Assembly: GCA_001556125.1 (NCBI GenBank)
Contig: LSIG01000046.1
Location: forward strand, 186,001-250,000
Origin: Rhizobiales bacterium CCH10-E5
GTDB taxonomy: Bacteria; Pseudomonadota; Alphaproteobacteria; Rhizobiales; Beijerinckiaceae
DNA: 64,000 nucleotides
Direction: 5' to 3'
Shown here: positions 50,864-59,126 of the stretch, in pieces
Numbering within the stretch: the stretch's first letter is position 1
Layout of the letters: each line of letters starts with the position of its first letter
The notes under the pieces: generated by a model
What the model was told of the DNA's origin: nothing
Databases searched by the model: none
Seen by the model: the letters and a program-made list of their open reading frames with translations, nothing else
Position numbers and translations under genes: made by a program

Positions 50864-51993
50864 GCAGCGAGGCCGCCGAGCCGCGGGGCGCCGAGGCCGA
50901 GCGCGTCGCGCGCCTTGGTCACGTGGTAGCCGAAGAGATGCAGCGGCACGCTGTAAACCAGCGGCGCCAATTCGATCCGCACCGGCGGCAGATGCCAGAC
51001 ATGGGCGCAATAGGGGCCGAAGTCGTCTTCGCCCTCCGGCACCAGCGCAATGGTGTGCCCTTCGACGCCTTTGCCGACGATGGCGGTCTCCAACGCGCGC
51101 TGCCGGCTCGCCTGGTCGGGCGCGATCAGGAAGAGCGGGTCGCCGGCTTTCTGCGTACGGTAATGGTGGTATTCCTCCAGCGGGAAGGCGATGGCGTGGA
51201 TCGGCGCCAGCTCCTTCAGCTTGGCCGCGCCGAAGGCGGCGGGTGCCAGATGCGGGCCGGCTCCGGCCAACAGCATCATGTCGCTGCGCGCCAGCTCCGC
51301 GCCCAGCGCCTTCGCCTTGTCGTAGAAGCCCGTTGCGACGGTATCCATGACCGCGGGGAGCGCAGCGAGGTCGCTCGCGAGTCCCGGTGCCTTGCCTTCG
51401 CCGAGGCCTTTCGCGTCGGCGATCGCCAGCGCCAGGGCGATCAGCAGCGCCATGGCGGCGGTGCTGGACTGCGTCGGCCAGCCGCCGCGTGTCGCCTGGA
51501 TCAGCAGCGCGGCCGGGAAATCCTGCATCATCGCCGAGGTCGCGGTGTTGGTCAGTGCCACGGCATAGCCGCCGCGCGCGATGGTGGCCTTCAAGCTCGC
51601 GCTGACGGGGGCCGTATTGCCGCTCGAGCTCAACCCGATCATCAGAGTGCCGTCGTCGACGAGGTCGAGCCCGTACTGCTCGAGGTCGAAGGCCTCATAG
51701 GGCTCGCATGGAACGCCGAGCAGCCGCTCATAGGCCAGCCGGACGCCGATGCCGGCGATCCAGGAATCGCCGCAGCCTGTGATGACGACGCGCCGCAGCG
51801 GCCGCGCGGCGATCTCGCCGGCAATGCGCTTCACCGCCTCCGCCGTGGTCGCGAGCGTGCGGGTCATGGCGTCGCCCTGCGCCATCATTTCCGTATGCGT
51901 CAGCTCCACGCGCCGGAAGCGCTCCGGATCGCCGGGCGCATCCGACGAGGATTCGCGCTTGAGGGCTTTGAACTGCTGCATGTGGTCGGCCAT
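50860..51993 (-). CDS. SIS domain protein (sugar isomerase/deglycase, GlmS C-terminal-like)
   Basis: A 377-residue protein with two sugar-isomerase (SIS) domains, like the isomerase half of GlmS or FrlB/AgaS-type enzymes. Domain 1 has VVITGCGDSWIAGIG and IGLSSSGNTAPVSASL; domain 2 has LLAGAGPHLAPAAFGAAKLK followed by EEYHHY. No glutaminase domain is present. It probably isomerises or deaminates an amino-sugar or ketosamine phosphate. First gene of the minus-strand unit, divergent from the DeoR gene. Confidence 0.88.
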   Translation of the reverse strand: MADHMQQFKALKRESSSDAPGDPERFRRVELTHTEMMAQGDAMTRTLATTAEAVKRIAGEIAARPLRRVVITGCGDSWIAGIGVRLAYERLLGVPCEPYEAFDLEQYGLDLVDDGTLMIGLSSSGNTAPVSASLKATIARGGYAVALTNTATSAMMQDFPAALLIQATRGGWPTQSSTAAMALLIALALAIADAKGLGEGKAPGLASDLAALPAVMDTVATGFYDKAKALGAELARSDMMLLAGAGPHLAPAAFGAAKLKELAPIHAIAFPLEEYHHYRTQKAGDPLFLIAPDQASRQRALETAIVGKGVEGHTIALVPEGEDDFGPYCAHVWHLPPVRIELAPLVYSVPLHLFGYHVTKARDALGLGAPRLGGLAA

Positions 51994-52104
51994 GCTGGTC
52001 CCGTCCTGTCGATGGTTTGGTTGCGGTCCGCCCGTGGGCAGTGCGCTCTCGACTTTCGATATCCTTCATTTTATCTGGTAACGCAAGTGACAACGAAGCC
52101 CGCC

Positions 52105-52920
52105 ATGCCCTCGACGCAAGTCCTGCCCGACCTCGCCCGCGGCCGCACCCTGCCGCGCCATGAGCGCATCATCGAAATGCTCTCGGCCAAGGGCGTGGTC
52201 GAGGTTGCTGCACTCGCCGAGGAACTCGGCGTCTCCGCGGTGACGATCCGCGCCGATCTCGACGCGCTGGAGAAGCGCCAGCTCATCCGCCGCATTCGCG
52301 GCGGAGCGATGGCGCTCCGCCCGGCCCGTTTCGAGCGCCCCGTCGATCTGCCGAGCCAGTCCTTTTCTGACGAGAAGGAGCGCATTGCCGAGCAGGCGGC
52401 CGCCCTCGTCCGCGACGGCGAAACCGTCATCCTCGATGCCGGAACGACGACGCTCGCCATCGCCCACGCCTTGCCGGCCGCGCTCACTGATGTCGTCGTC
52501 GTCACCAACGGTCTCGACATCGCGCTGGCGCTGCAGGCGCATGAAGGCGTCACCGTTATAGTCACCGGCGGGCGCCTCAAGCGCGGCGGTCGCAATGCCC
52601 GCTCCAGCAGCCTGATCTCGCCGTTCGGCACGACGCTGCTGCGCGAGATCAATGCCGATCTCGCCTTTCTCTGCTGTGCCGGCGTCGATGCCGCCCGTGG
52701 CTTCACCAATGGCAACTGGGAAGAGGCGGAGGTGAAGAAGGCGATGATGGCCTCGGCCCGGCGCGTCGTCTTCGTCGCCGACCACGGCAAGATCGGCCAT
52801 GTCGGCAGCGCCCGCATCGCGCCGCTCGACCAGGCGGATCTGCTGATCACCGACCAGGGCGCAGCGGCGGCCGACATTCAGGCGCTCGAAGCGGCGGGGG
52901 TTCAGGTCACCATCGCGTGA
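52105..52920 (+). CDS. DeoR-family transcriptional regulator
   Basis: A 271-residue DeoR repressor. The N-terminal winged helix reads RHERIIEMLSAKGVVEVAAL then LGVSAVTIRADLDALE, with the RRIRGGAM wing. The C-terminal DeoRC sensor (ILDAGTTTLAIA, TNGLD, GGRLKRGGRNA) binds phosphorylated sugars. ATG 52105 is chosen; GTG 52087 would add six residues. It is divergent from the SIS/PfkB/BtpA genes and upstream of the Pot-type transporter genes. TTTTCGTTTG at 52969, before the binding-protein gene, resembles DeoR-family operators. Confidence 0.9.
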   Translation: MPSTQVLPDLARGRTLPRHERIIEMLSAKGVVEVAALAEELGVSAVTIRADLDALEKRQLIRRIRGGAMALRPARFERPVDLPSQSFSDEKERIAEQAAALVRDGETVILDAGTTTLAIAHALPAALTDVVVVTNGLDIALALQAHEGVTVIVTGGRLKRGGRNARSSSLISPFGTTLLREINADLAFLCCAGVDAARGFTNGNWEEAEVKKAMMASARRVVFVADHGKIGHVGSARIAPLDQADLLITDQGAAAADIQALEAAGVQVTIA

Positions 52921-53061
52921 GCGCTCGAAAAATCGGCGCGACCTGGCTAAGTTTTATGCTTGCGATTGTTTTCGTTTGTCCGCAAATTGAAAGAGATACC
53001 AGCGCCGCCTGCGCCTCTCGCGCGGGCACCGATCCGATGCAGCCAGGCCGGGAGATCCTCC

Positions 53062-54105
53062 ATGACGACTTTGTCTCGACGCCGTTTCCTCGGGGCCGCA
53101 GCGGGCAGCGTCGCGCTCGCCGCGCCGACGGTCCTGCGAGCCCAGGCCCGCGAACTGGTCATGATCGGCTATGGCAGCGCCCAGGACGATCCGCTGAAGC
53201 GCGCCGGCGAGATCCTCGCCAAGAAGTATCCCGGCGTCTCGCTGCGCATCATCGGCGGCCTTTCGGCCGAGGCGATCGCCCAGATCAAGGCCTCGCGCGG
53301 CGCCTCGCCCTATGACTTCGCGGTGATGGGGTCGCCCGCGATCATCAACGCCGTCGATGAGGGTGTGCTCGAGCCGCTCGACATCGCCAAGGTCCCCAAC
53401 GCCAAGAACATCGACCCGCGCTTCATGCCCTATGCCTATGGCATGGGCGTGCCGATCAGCTATGCCGGCATCGGCATCGCCTACAACAAGCAGATGGTGC
53501 CGAACCCGCCCAAGACCTGGGCCGATCTCTGGAAGCCGGACTATGCAGGCAAGATCGGCGTCTCGCGGCCGCAGTCCAATCTCGGCCTCGCCTGCGTCTC
53601 GATCGCGGCTTCGGCCTTCGGCAAGACCGATGCCGACACCGATTTCGGCCTCGCCAAATGGAAGGAGCTGAAGCCGCTGGTCGGGCGCAATCCCAACCTG
53701 CTGCAGCAGATGCTGGAGCGCGGCGAGATCGGGCTCTGCCCGCTCTGGCACGACAACACCGGCATCGCCATCGCCAGCGGCCTGCCGCTCGGCTACGCCA
53801 AGGTCACCGGCCCGGGCCCGCTGATCCTGCCGACCATGATCGTCAAGTTCACCCGCACAGCCCATAGCGAGCTGATCCACGAATTCGCCGACATCCTGCT
53901 CACCAGCGAGAGCCAGACCTTCGCCGCCCAGCCGCCCTACTACTTCGGCACCACGGTCAAGGGCATCGTCGCCCCGGCGGGGGCCGCCGCCTTCCTGCCA
54001 TCGACGCCGGAGGAGATCGCCTCGATGGTCTCGGTCGACTGGCCGAAGGTGGCGCCCAACCGCGGCAAGATCGTCGAGGCCTTCGACCGGATGTTCGCCG
54101 GGTGA
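53062..54105 (+). CDS. ABC transporter substrate-binding protein, PotD/AfuA type
   Basis: A 347-residue periplasmic binding protein. A twin-arginine-like signal (TLSRRRFLGAAAGSVALAAP) precedes a type II binding-protein fold with SYAGIGIAYNKQMVPNPPKT and WADLWKPDYAGKIG. GGGAGA lies 8 bases before the ATG. First gene of a four-gene Pot-type transporter. Given the kinase, isomerase and DeoR neighbours, a sugar or phosphosugar is more likely than a polyamine as ligand (inference). Confidence 0.9.
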   Translation: MTTLSRRRFLGAAAGSVALAAPTVLRAQARELVMIGYGSAQDDPLKRAGEILAKKYPGVSLRIIGGLSAEAIAQIKASRGASPYDFAVMGSPAIINAVDEGVLEPLDIAKVPNAKNIDPRFMPYAYGMGVPISYAGIGIAYNKQMVPNPPKTWADLWKPDYAGKIGVSRPQSNLGLACVSIAASAFGKTDADTDFGLAKWKELKPLVGRNPNLLQQMLERGEIGLCPLWHDNTGIAIASGLPLGYAKVTGPGPLILPTMIVKFTRTAHSELIHEFADILLTSESQTFAAQPPYYFGTTVKGIVAPAGAAAFLPSTPEEIASMVSVDWPKVAPNRGKIVEAFDRMFAG

Positions 54106-55193
54106 TCACCGCGGCTGCGCCCATCCCGGCCACCGGGACGGCGGAAGCCGCCCCGGTCGTGGCGATCCGCGATGCGGTCAAGCGCTTCGCCGGCCTCACC
54201 GTGCTCGACCGCTGCTCGCTCGTCGCGCAGGAAGGGGAGATCCTGACGTTGCTGGGCTCGTCCGGCTGCGGCAAGACCACGCTGCTGCGCTGCATTGCCG
54301 GATTCCTGACGCCGGACGAGGGCGAGATCCTGATCGACGGCCGGGACACGATCCCCGTCCCGGTTAATCGCCGCTCCGTCGGCGTTGTCTTCCAAAGCTA
54401 TGCGCTCTTTCCCCATCTGACCGTAGCGAAGAATGTCGGCTATGGCCTGCGCATGCGCGGCGTCCCCGCGGCCGAGATCGGCCGCCGTGTCGCCCAGGCG
54501 CTCCAGACCGTCTCGCTGACCGGCTTCGAGGAGCGCTACCCGGCCCAGCTCTCCGGCGGGCAGCAGCAGCGCGTCGCGATCGCCCGCGTGCTGGTTCTGG
54601 AGCCGCGCGTCCTCCTGCTCGACGAGCCCTTCAATGCCCTCGACGCCAAGCTGCGCGGCACAATGCAGATGGAGATGCGGCAGCTCATCAAGCGGCTCGG
54701 CATCACCGCGATCTTCGTGACGCATGATCAGGAAGAGGCGCTGACCATGTCGGACCGCATCGCCGTGATGCGCGCCGGCCGGATCGAGCAGCTAGACACG
54801 CCGGAGGCGGTGTTCGACCGCCCCGCCAGCGCCTATGTCGCCGATTTCGTCGGTGCTTCGAATTTCTGGAATGGTGTCGCGAGCCAGGGCCGGGTGACCC
54901 TGCCGGACAGCTAGAGCGTTGCGACGGCGCTCGACGGCGAGGTCCGCGTCATGCTGCGCCCGCACAACATCCTGATCGAGCCGGCCGTCGAGGCCGGCAC
55001 GGGCTGGCGCGGCAGCGTCCGCTTCCGCCGCCATGTCGGCGCACTGATGGAATACGAGGTCAAACTCGGAGACGGGGTTTCGCTGCGCGTCGTGGCGCTG
55101 CGCGACGAGACGGTTGCCCGCATCGATGTCGGCGACCGCGTGGCGCTGCGCCTGCGCGATCCCGCCGCCTGCATCGCCTTCCCGCGCGCATGA
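54102..55193 (+). pseudogene. ABC transporter ATPase, PotA-type, split by an in-frame amber codon
   Basis: One continuous reading frame of 364 codons with an internal TAG at 54912-54914. The first 270 codons give a complete ATPase with Walker A (GSSGCGKTT), signature LSGGQQQRVAIARVL, Walker B VLLLDEPFNALD and H-loop THDQEE, plus the start of the TOBE region. After the TAG the same frame continues for 92 codons with the rest of the TOBE domain (VMLRPHNILIEPAV, VGALMEYEVKL). The upstream gene overlaps by 4 bases, and the final stop overlaps the permease start (ATGA). The amber thus removes half of TOBE and breaks coupling. A C-to-T change in a CAG codon would explain it. Confidence 0.8.
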
Positions 55194-56095
55194 CCCGCCG
55201 GCCTCTCCTACTGCGGCTGGTCGATGAGCTGCTCTCGGGGCGCGGGATCTGGCCGGCCGTGCCTGCCATCGTCGTGCTCGTCGTCGTCGCGGTCATCCCC
55301 TTCGGCGTGCTGCTGTCGCTGGGCTTTTCCGACATCACGCTGTCGCGCGGGGTCATCGTCTCGCAGGAGTTCTCTCTCGGCCATCTCGCGACCGCGCTCG
55401 CCGACCCGCTCTATCACATCACCTTCCAGCGTTCGCTGACGCTGGCGCTGACGACGACGCTGGTCTGCGCGCTGCTCGGCTTCCCCGTCGCCTATCTCTT
55501 CCTGATCGGCGGCCCCTGGACCCGCCGCATCATCCTCGTGCTGACGATCGCGCCGATCCTGACCAGCGGCATCGTCCGGACCTATGCCTGGATCGTCATT
55601 CTCGGCGGCCGCGGCGTGGTCAATGCGACGCTGATGGAATTCGGGCTGATCTCGCAGCCCCTGCGCATCATCAACACGCATTGGGCGGTGCTGATCGGCA
55701 TGGTCCAGATCCATCTGCCGATCATGATCCTGCCGCTGATCGCGGTGATGAGCCGCCACGACTCCCGCCTGGAAGAGGCTTCCGCCAATCTCGGCGCCAG
55801 CCGTCTGGCGACGCTGCGAACCATCATCCTGCCGCTGAGCGTGCCCGGGCTTGGCACCGGCGCCGCGCTCGTCTTCACGCTGAGTTACACCACCTTCGTG
55901 GTGCCGCAGCTGCTGGGCGGCGGCAATTACCTCAACGCCGCGACAATGGTCTACGAGCAGGTGGTCTACTCCCTGCAATGGAGCAAGGGCGCGGTGACGG
56001 CCATGATCCTGATGGCGACCTGTCTGGCCGTGCTGCTGATCTTCGCCTGGCTGACGCATATCGCCACGCGCTGGACACGGGTGGCGCAAAGATGA
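55190..56095 (+). CDS. ABC transporter permease, PotB-type
   Basis: A 301-residue inner-membrane permease with about six helices. The EAA loop reads EEASANLGASRLATLRTIIL, which contacts the ATPase. The N-terminal segment VPAIVVLVVVAVIPFGVLLS is the first helix. Start overlaps the end of the ATPase frame and its stop overlaps the next permease start, both ATGA. If the amber upstream is effective, translation here may fall. Confidence 0.92.
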   Translation: MTRRPLLLRLVDELLSGRGIWPAVPAIVVLVVVAVIPFGVLLSLGFSDITLSRGVIVSQEFSLGHLATALADPLYHITFQRSLTLALTTTLVCALLGFPVAYLFLIGGPWTRRIILVLTIAPILTSGIVRTYAWIVILGGRGVVNATLMEFGLISQPLRIINTHWAVLIGMVQIHLPIMILPLIAVMSRHDSRLEEASANLGASRLATLRTIILPLSVPGLGTGAALVFTLSYTTFVVPQLLGGGNYLNAATMVYEQVVYSLQWSKGAVTAMILMATCLAVLLIFAWLTHIATRWTRVAQR

Positions 56096-56907
56096 AGCGG
56101 ATCGACGGCGCCGAACTCCTCGACCGGCTGGGCATCGGCTTCATCATCGCGCTCGCGGTGCTGGCGCTCGCGCTGCTCCTGCTGCCGGCGGTCATCGTCG
56201 TGATGATGTCCTTCGACACGCGCGGCTATATCAGCTTCCCGCCCGCGGGCTTCACGCTCGACTGGTACGTCAAGGTGTTCAACCAGCCCGTCCTGGTCGA
56301 TGCGATGTGGACCAGCATCAAGGTCGGGCTCTACGTCACCGCGCTTTGCATCCTGCTGGGCGTGCCGACCGCGCTGGCCTGCGCGCGGGGCGATTTCCGC
56401 GGCGCCACGGCGCTCTCCGTCTTCGTGCTGGTGCCGCATATGGTGCCGGGCATCGTGCTCGGCGTCGCCGTGCTGTTCTCGGGCGCGCTGCTGGGCATCG
56501 GCCCCTCGATCTGGCTGCAGTCCATCTCGCTCGCGGTCTATGTCATGGCGGTGATGGTGCGCACGGTGATGGCGAGGCTGCAGCGGCTCGATCCGCTGCT
56601 GGAACAGGCGTCGGCCAATCTCGGCGCGAGCCGCTGGCAGACCTTTCGTACCATCACGCTGCCGCTGTTGCTGCCGGCGATCCTGGCCGGCGCGGTCTTC
56701 ACCTTCATCGAGGGTGTCGACAATCTTTCGGTGACGATCTTTACCCACGGCTATCGCGACCGGCCGCTGCCGATCGAACTGCTCGCCATCGTCCAGAACA
56801 GCAGCTCGCCGCTGGTCGCCGCCGTCTCGAGCATCCAGATCCTGCTCGCGATGCTCGCTCTTCTGGCGATCTCGCTGACGATCGGACTCGAGCGCGTCAA
56901 CGATTGA
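56092..56907 (+). CDS. ABC transporter permease, PotC-type
   Basis: A 271-residue permease, partner of the PotB-type protein. The EAA loop is EQASANLGASRWQTFRTITL. Other hydrophobic segments include FIIALAVLALALLLLPAVIV and VLVPHMVPGIVLGVAVLF. Last gene of the transporter operon, followed by a 289-base gap containing a perfect palindrome. Confidence 0.92.
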   Translation: MKRIDGAELLDRLGIGFIIALAVLALALLLLPAVIVVMMSFDTRGYISFPPAGFTLDWYVKVFNQPVLVDAMWTSIKVGLYVTALCILLGVPTALACARGDFRGATALSVFVLVPHMVPGIVLGVAVLFSGALLGIGPSIWLQSISLAVYVMAVMVRTVMARLQRLDPLLEQASANLGASRWQTFRTITLPLLLPAILAGAVFTFIEGVDNLSVTIFTHGYRDRPLPIELLAIVQNSSSPLVAAVSSIQILLAMLALLAISLTIGLERVND

Positions 56908-57096
56908 GGAGGCTGGCTGCGCGCGACATTGCAGTCTCGACAGGTCCGATCCGGTTCCATGGATGCGAAACCGGCCGATGGTGCCAATGGCCGACCTGGG
57001 TTCGCGCCTGAAAACGGATCGGTGTTGCAGGCGACGGACGACTGTCGGCAATCTCGGCCTCAGCGGATCAAGCCTTGTGCGACACCAATCCGTCTG

Positions 57097-57120
57097 ATCA
57101 CCCGCGCCGGCGCGGGTGAT
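57097..57120. terminator. 24-bp perfect palindrome between convergent operons
   Basis: ATCACCCGCGCC followed directly by its reverse complement GGCGCGGGTGAT. It sits in the 289-base gap between the Pot-type operon (+) and the TTT gene (-). As RNA it would fold into a 10-bp stem with a CCGG loop from either strand. Probable bidirectional terminator or dyad binding site; the rest of the gap shows nothing else that I can name. Confidence 0.55.
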
Positions 57121-57196
57121 GCTTCAGCCGTGCGGACGGTCGCCAGGGTCGACCGACGGATGTCAGGCTCCCTTCAGCCGGAGCCAGGCCAGCCGC

Positions 57197-58174
57197 TCAT
57201 TGCGGCTCGATCCCGAACTCCTTGATCAGCGCGCCCATGGTTGCGATCTCCTTGGTCAGGAAGGCGCCTGCGCCGGCGGGCGTCGCGAGCGGGCCGACAT
57301 CGACGTCGAAGCCCAGGGTCGGCGCGCGCTCGCGCACATCCGGCTGCTGCAGCGCCTCGGCGATCTTCTGGCTCATCGACTGGACGATGTCTGGAGGCGT
57401 CCCGGCCGGCGCCATGACCATGAACCAGCCGCCGATATCGGCGCTGGCGAGGGTCTCGGCGATGGCGGGAATGCCGGGCAGCGAGGCCAGCCGCTTGGTG
57501 CCGGCAACGGCGAGAGGCCGCAGCGTCCCTTCCTTGATGAAGGGCTCCGCCACGGAGGCCGACTGGATCGTCGCCTGGACGCGGCCCGCGATCGTGTCCT
57601 GGATCGAGTTGGCCGCCGCGGCATAGGGCACCAACACCATCTTGATCCCGGCGCGGCGGTTGATGGTCTGTCCGATCAGGCCGGAGATGTTGCGCTCGCT
57701 GTCGACGGCCAGGGTGATCTCGCCGGGCTTGGCCTTTTCCTGCGCGATCAGGTCCTCCAGCGACTTGAAGGGCAGCGAGGGGTTCACGAGCAGCACGTGA
57801 TGGCTGCGCGCCACCATCGCCACCGGCATGAGATCCTTCTGGGGATCGTAGGGCAGCTTGCGGAAGGTGTGGGGGTTGGTCGAGAGCGAGGCCGAGGTGG
57901 CGAAGAGGAAGGTGTAGCCGTCCGGCGTGGCGCGGGCGACCGCCTGCGTCCCGACGATGTTGGCCGCGCCGGTGCGGTTCTCGACATAGACCTGCTGGCC
58001 GAGGCTGCGCGACAGCTTATCGGCCAGCACGCGTGCGAGGATGTCGGGGCTGTTGCCGGCCGCCTGCGGCACGACGAGCGCTATCTGGCGCTGCGGCCAG
58101 GCCTGCGCCTGGGCGCCCCCGATCGCGGCGAGCGCGAGGGTGGCGCCGAGCGCCAGTGATCTGAACTTGGACAT
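57197..58174 (-). CDS. tripartite tricarboxylate transporter substrate-binding protein (Bug family)
   Basis: A 325-residue periplasmic binding protein with a Sec signal peptide (MSKFRSLALGATLALAAIGG, cut near AQAQ) and Bug motifs WPQRQIALVVPQAAGNSPD, VENRTGAANIVGTQ and VPYAAAANSIQDT. GGAGGA precedes the ATG. Last gene of the minus-strand aromatic cluster. No TctAB subunits are nearby. It likely binds the aromatic or carboxylate substrate of the cluster, as other Bug proteins do. Confidence 0.92.
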   Translation of the reverse strand: MSKFRSLALGATLALAAIGGAQAQAWPQRQIALVVPQAAGNSPDILARVLADKLSRSLGQQVYVENRTGAANIVGTQAVARATPDGYTFLFATSASLSTNPHTFRKLPYDPQKDLMPVAMVARSHHVLLVNPSLPFKSLEDLIAQEKAKPGEITLAVDSERNISGLIGQTINRRAGIKMVLVPYAAAANSIQDTIAGRVQATIQSASVAEPFIKEGTLRPLAVAGTKRLASLPGIPAIAETLASADIGGWFMVMAPAGTPPDIVQSMSQKIAEALQQPDVRERAPTLGFDVDVGPLATPAGAGAFLTKEIATMGALIKEFGIEPQ

Positions 58175-58262
58175 CGTGTCCTCCGGGCTCTTCTGGGATG
58201 GGGGGAGCGCCGCCGGGCCTGCTCCGCGAGCCTCGAAGGCGCGCTTCCGGCGGCGGCGTGGT

Positions 58263-59111
58263 TCAGGCCTCGTCGACGATGCCGTTGCGCAGGATTCCGA
58301 GGCGGTCGATCTCGACCTCGACGACGTCGCCGGGCTTCAGCCAGAGCGGAGGATTGCGCTTGGCGCCGACGCCGCCGGGCGTGCCGGTCGCGATGACGTC
58401 GCCGGGCTCCAGCCGCGTGAAGGACGAGCAGTATTCGATGATTTTCGGGATATCGAAGATCATCTGGTCGAAGGTCGCATCCTGCACGACCTGGCCGTTG
58501 ACCCGGGTCTGCAGCCGCAGATCGGGCAGGGGGCCGAGTTCGTCGGGCGTCATCAGCCACGGGCCGAAGGCGCCCGTATCGGGGAAGTTCTTGCCCGGCG
58601 TGAACTGGTGGGTGTGGCGCTGGAAGTCGCGGACGCTGCCGTCATTGTAGCAGGCATAGCCGGCGACATGGGCGAAGGCGTCCTCGCGGGCGATATAGCG
58701 GCCCGGCTTGCCGATGACGATGGCGAGCTCGCCCTCGAAATCGAGCTCGTGTGAGACGCGCGGCCGCACGATGTCGGCGCCATGGCCGGTCTGCGAATTG
58801 GCGAAACGCGCGAAGATCGTGGGGTTCTCGACCTCGGCCCGGCCGGTCTCCTTGCGGTGCATCTCGTAGTTCAGCCCGACGCAGAGGATCTTGTCGGGGT
58901 TCGGCACGACCGGGAGCCAGGTCACGGCCGAGAGCGGATGGCGCGGTGCACCGGCGGCCGCCGCGGCGACTTCCGCCAGCGCGGAAGCGGCGATGACGCT
59001 CTTGAGGTCGGGATAGCGCCCCGACAGCACGGCGCCGAGATCGACGGCCTGCTCGCCGTCGATCAGGCCCCATGTCGGGGCACCGTTGAGGCGGAAGGTG
59101 GCAAAACGCAT
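58263..59111 (-). CDS. fumarylacetoacetate hydrolase family protein
   Basis: A 282-residue FAH-family enzyme, which as a group includes acylpyruvate hydrolases, hydratases and decarboxylases of meta-cleavage pathways. The metal-binding acidic residues are visible in LDFEGELAIVIG and the aspartate further on; the fold's CVGLNYEMHRKETG, DVIATGTPGGVG and PGDVVEVEIDRLG are conserved. It lies 15 bases downstream of the hydroxylase gene in the same operon, consistent with processing the ring-cleavage product. Confidence 0.92.
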   Translation of the reverse strand: MRFATFRLNGAPTWGLIDGEQAVDLGAVLSGRYPDLKSVIAASALAEVAAAAAGAPRHPLSAVTWLPVVPNPDKILCVGLNYEMHRKETGRAEVENPTIFARFANSQTGHGADIVRPRVSHELDFEGELAIVIGKPGRYIAREDAFAHVAGYACYNDGSVRDFQRHTHQFTPGKNFPDTGAFGPWLMTPDELGPLPDLRLQTRVNGQVVQDATFDQMIFDIPKIIEYCSSFTRLEPGDVIATGTPGGVGAKRNPPLWLKPGDVVEVEIDRLGILRNGIVDEA

Positions 59112-59126
59112 CGGGAGGTTTTCCTC

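Noticed and set aside
54912-54914. Amber codon as a programmed pyrrolysine site
   Set aside because: No pyl genes are visible, the family has no such residue there, and a single point change explains the codon.
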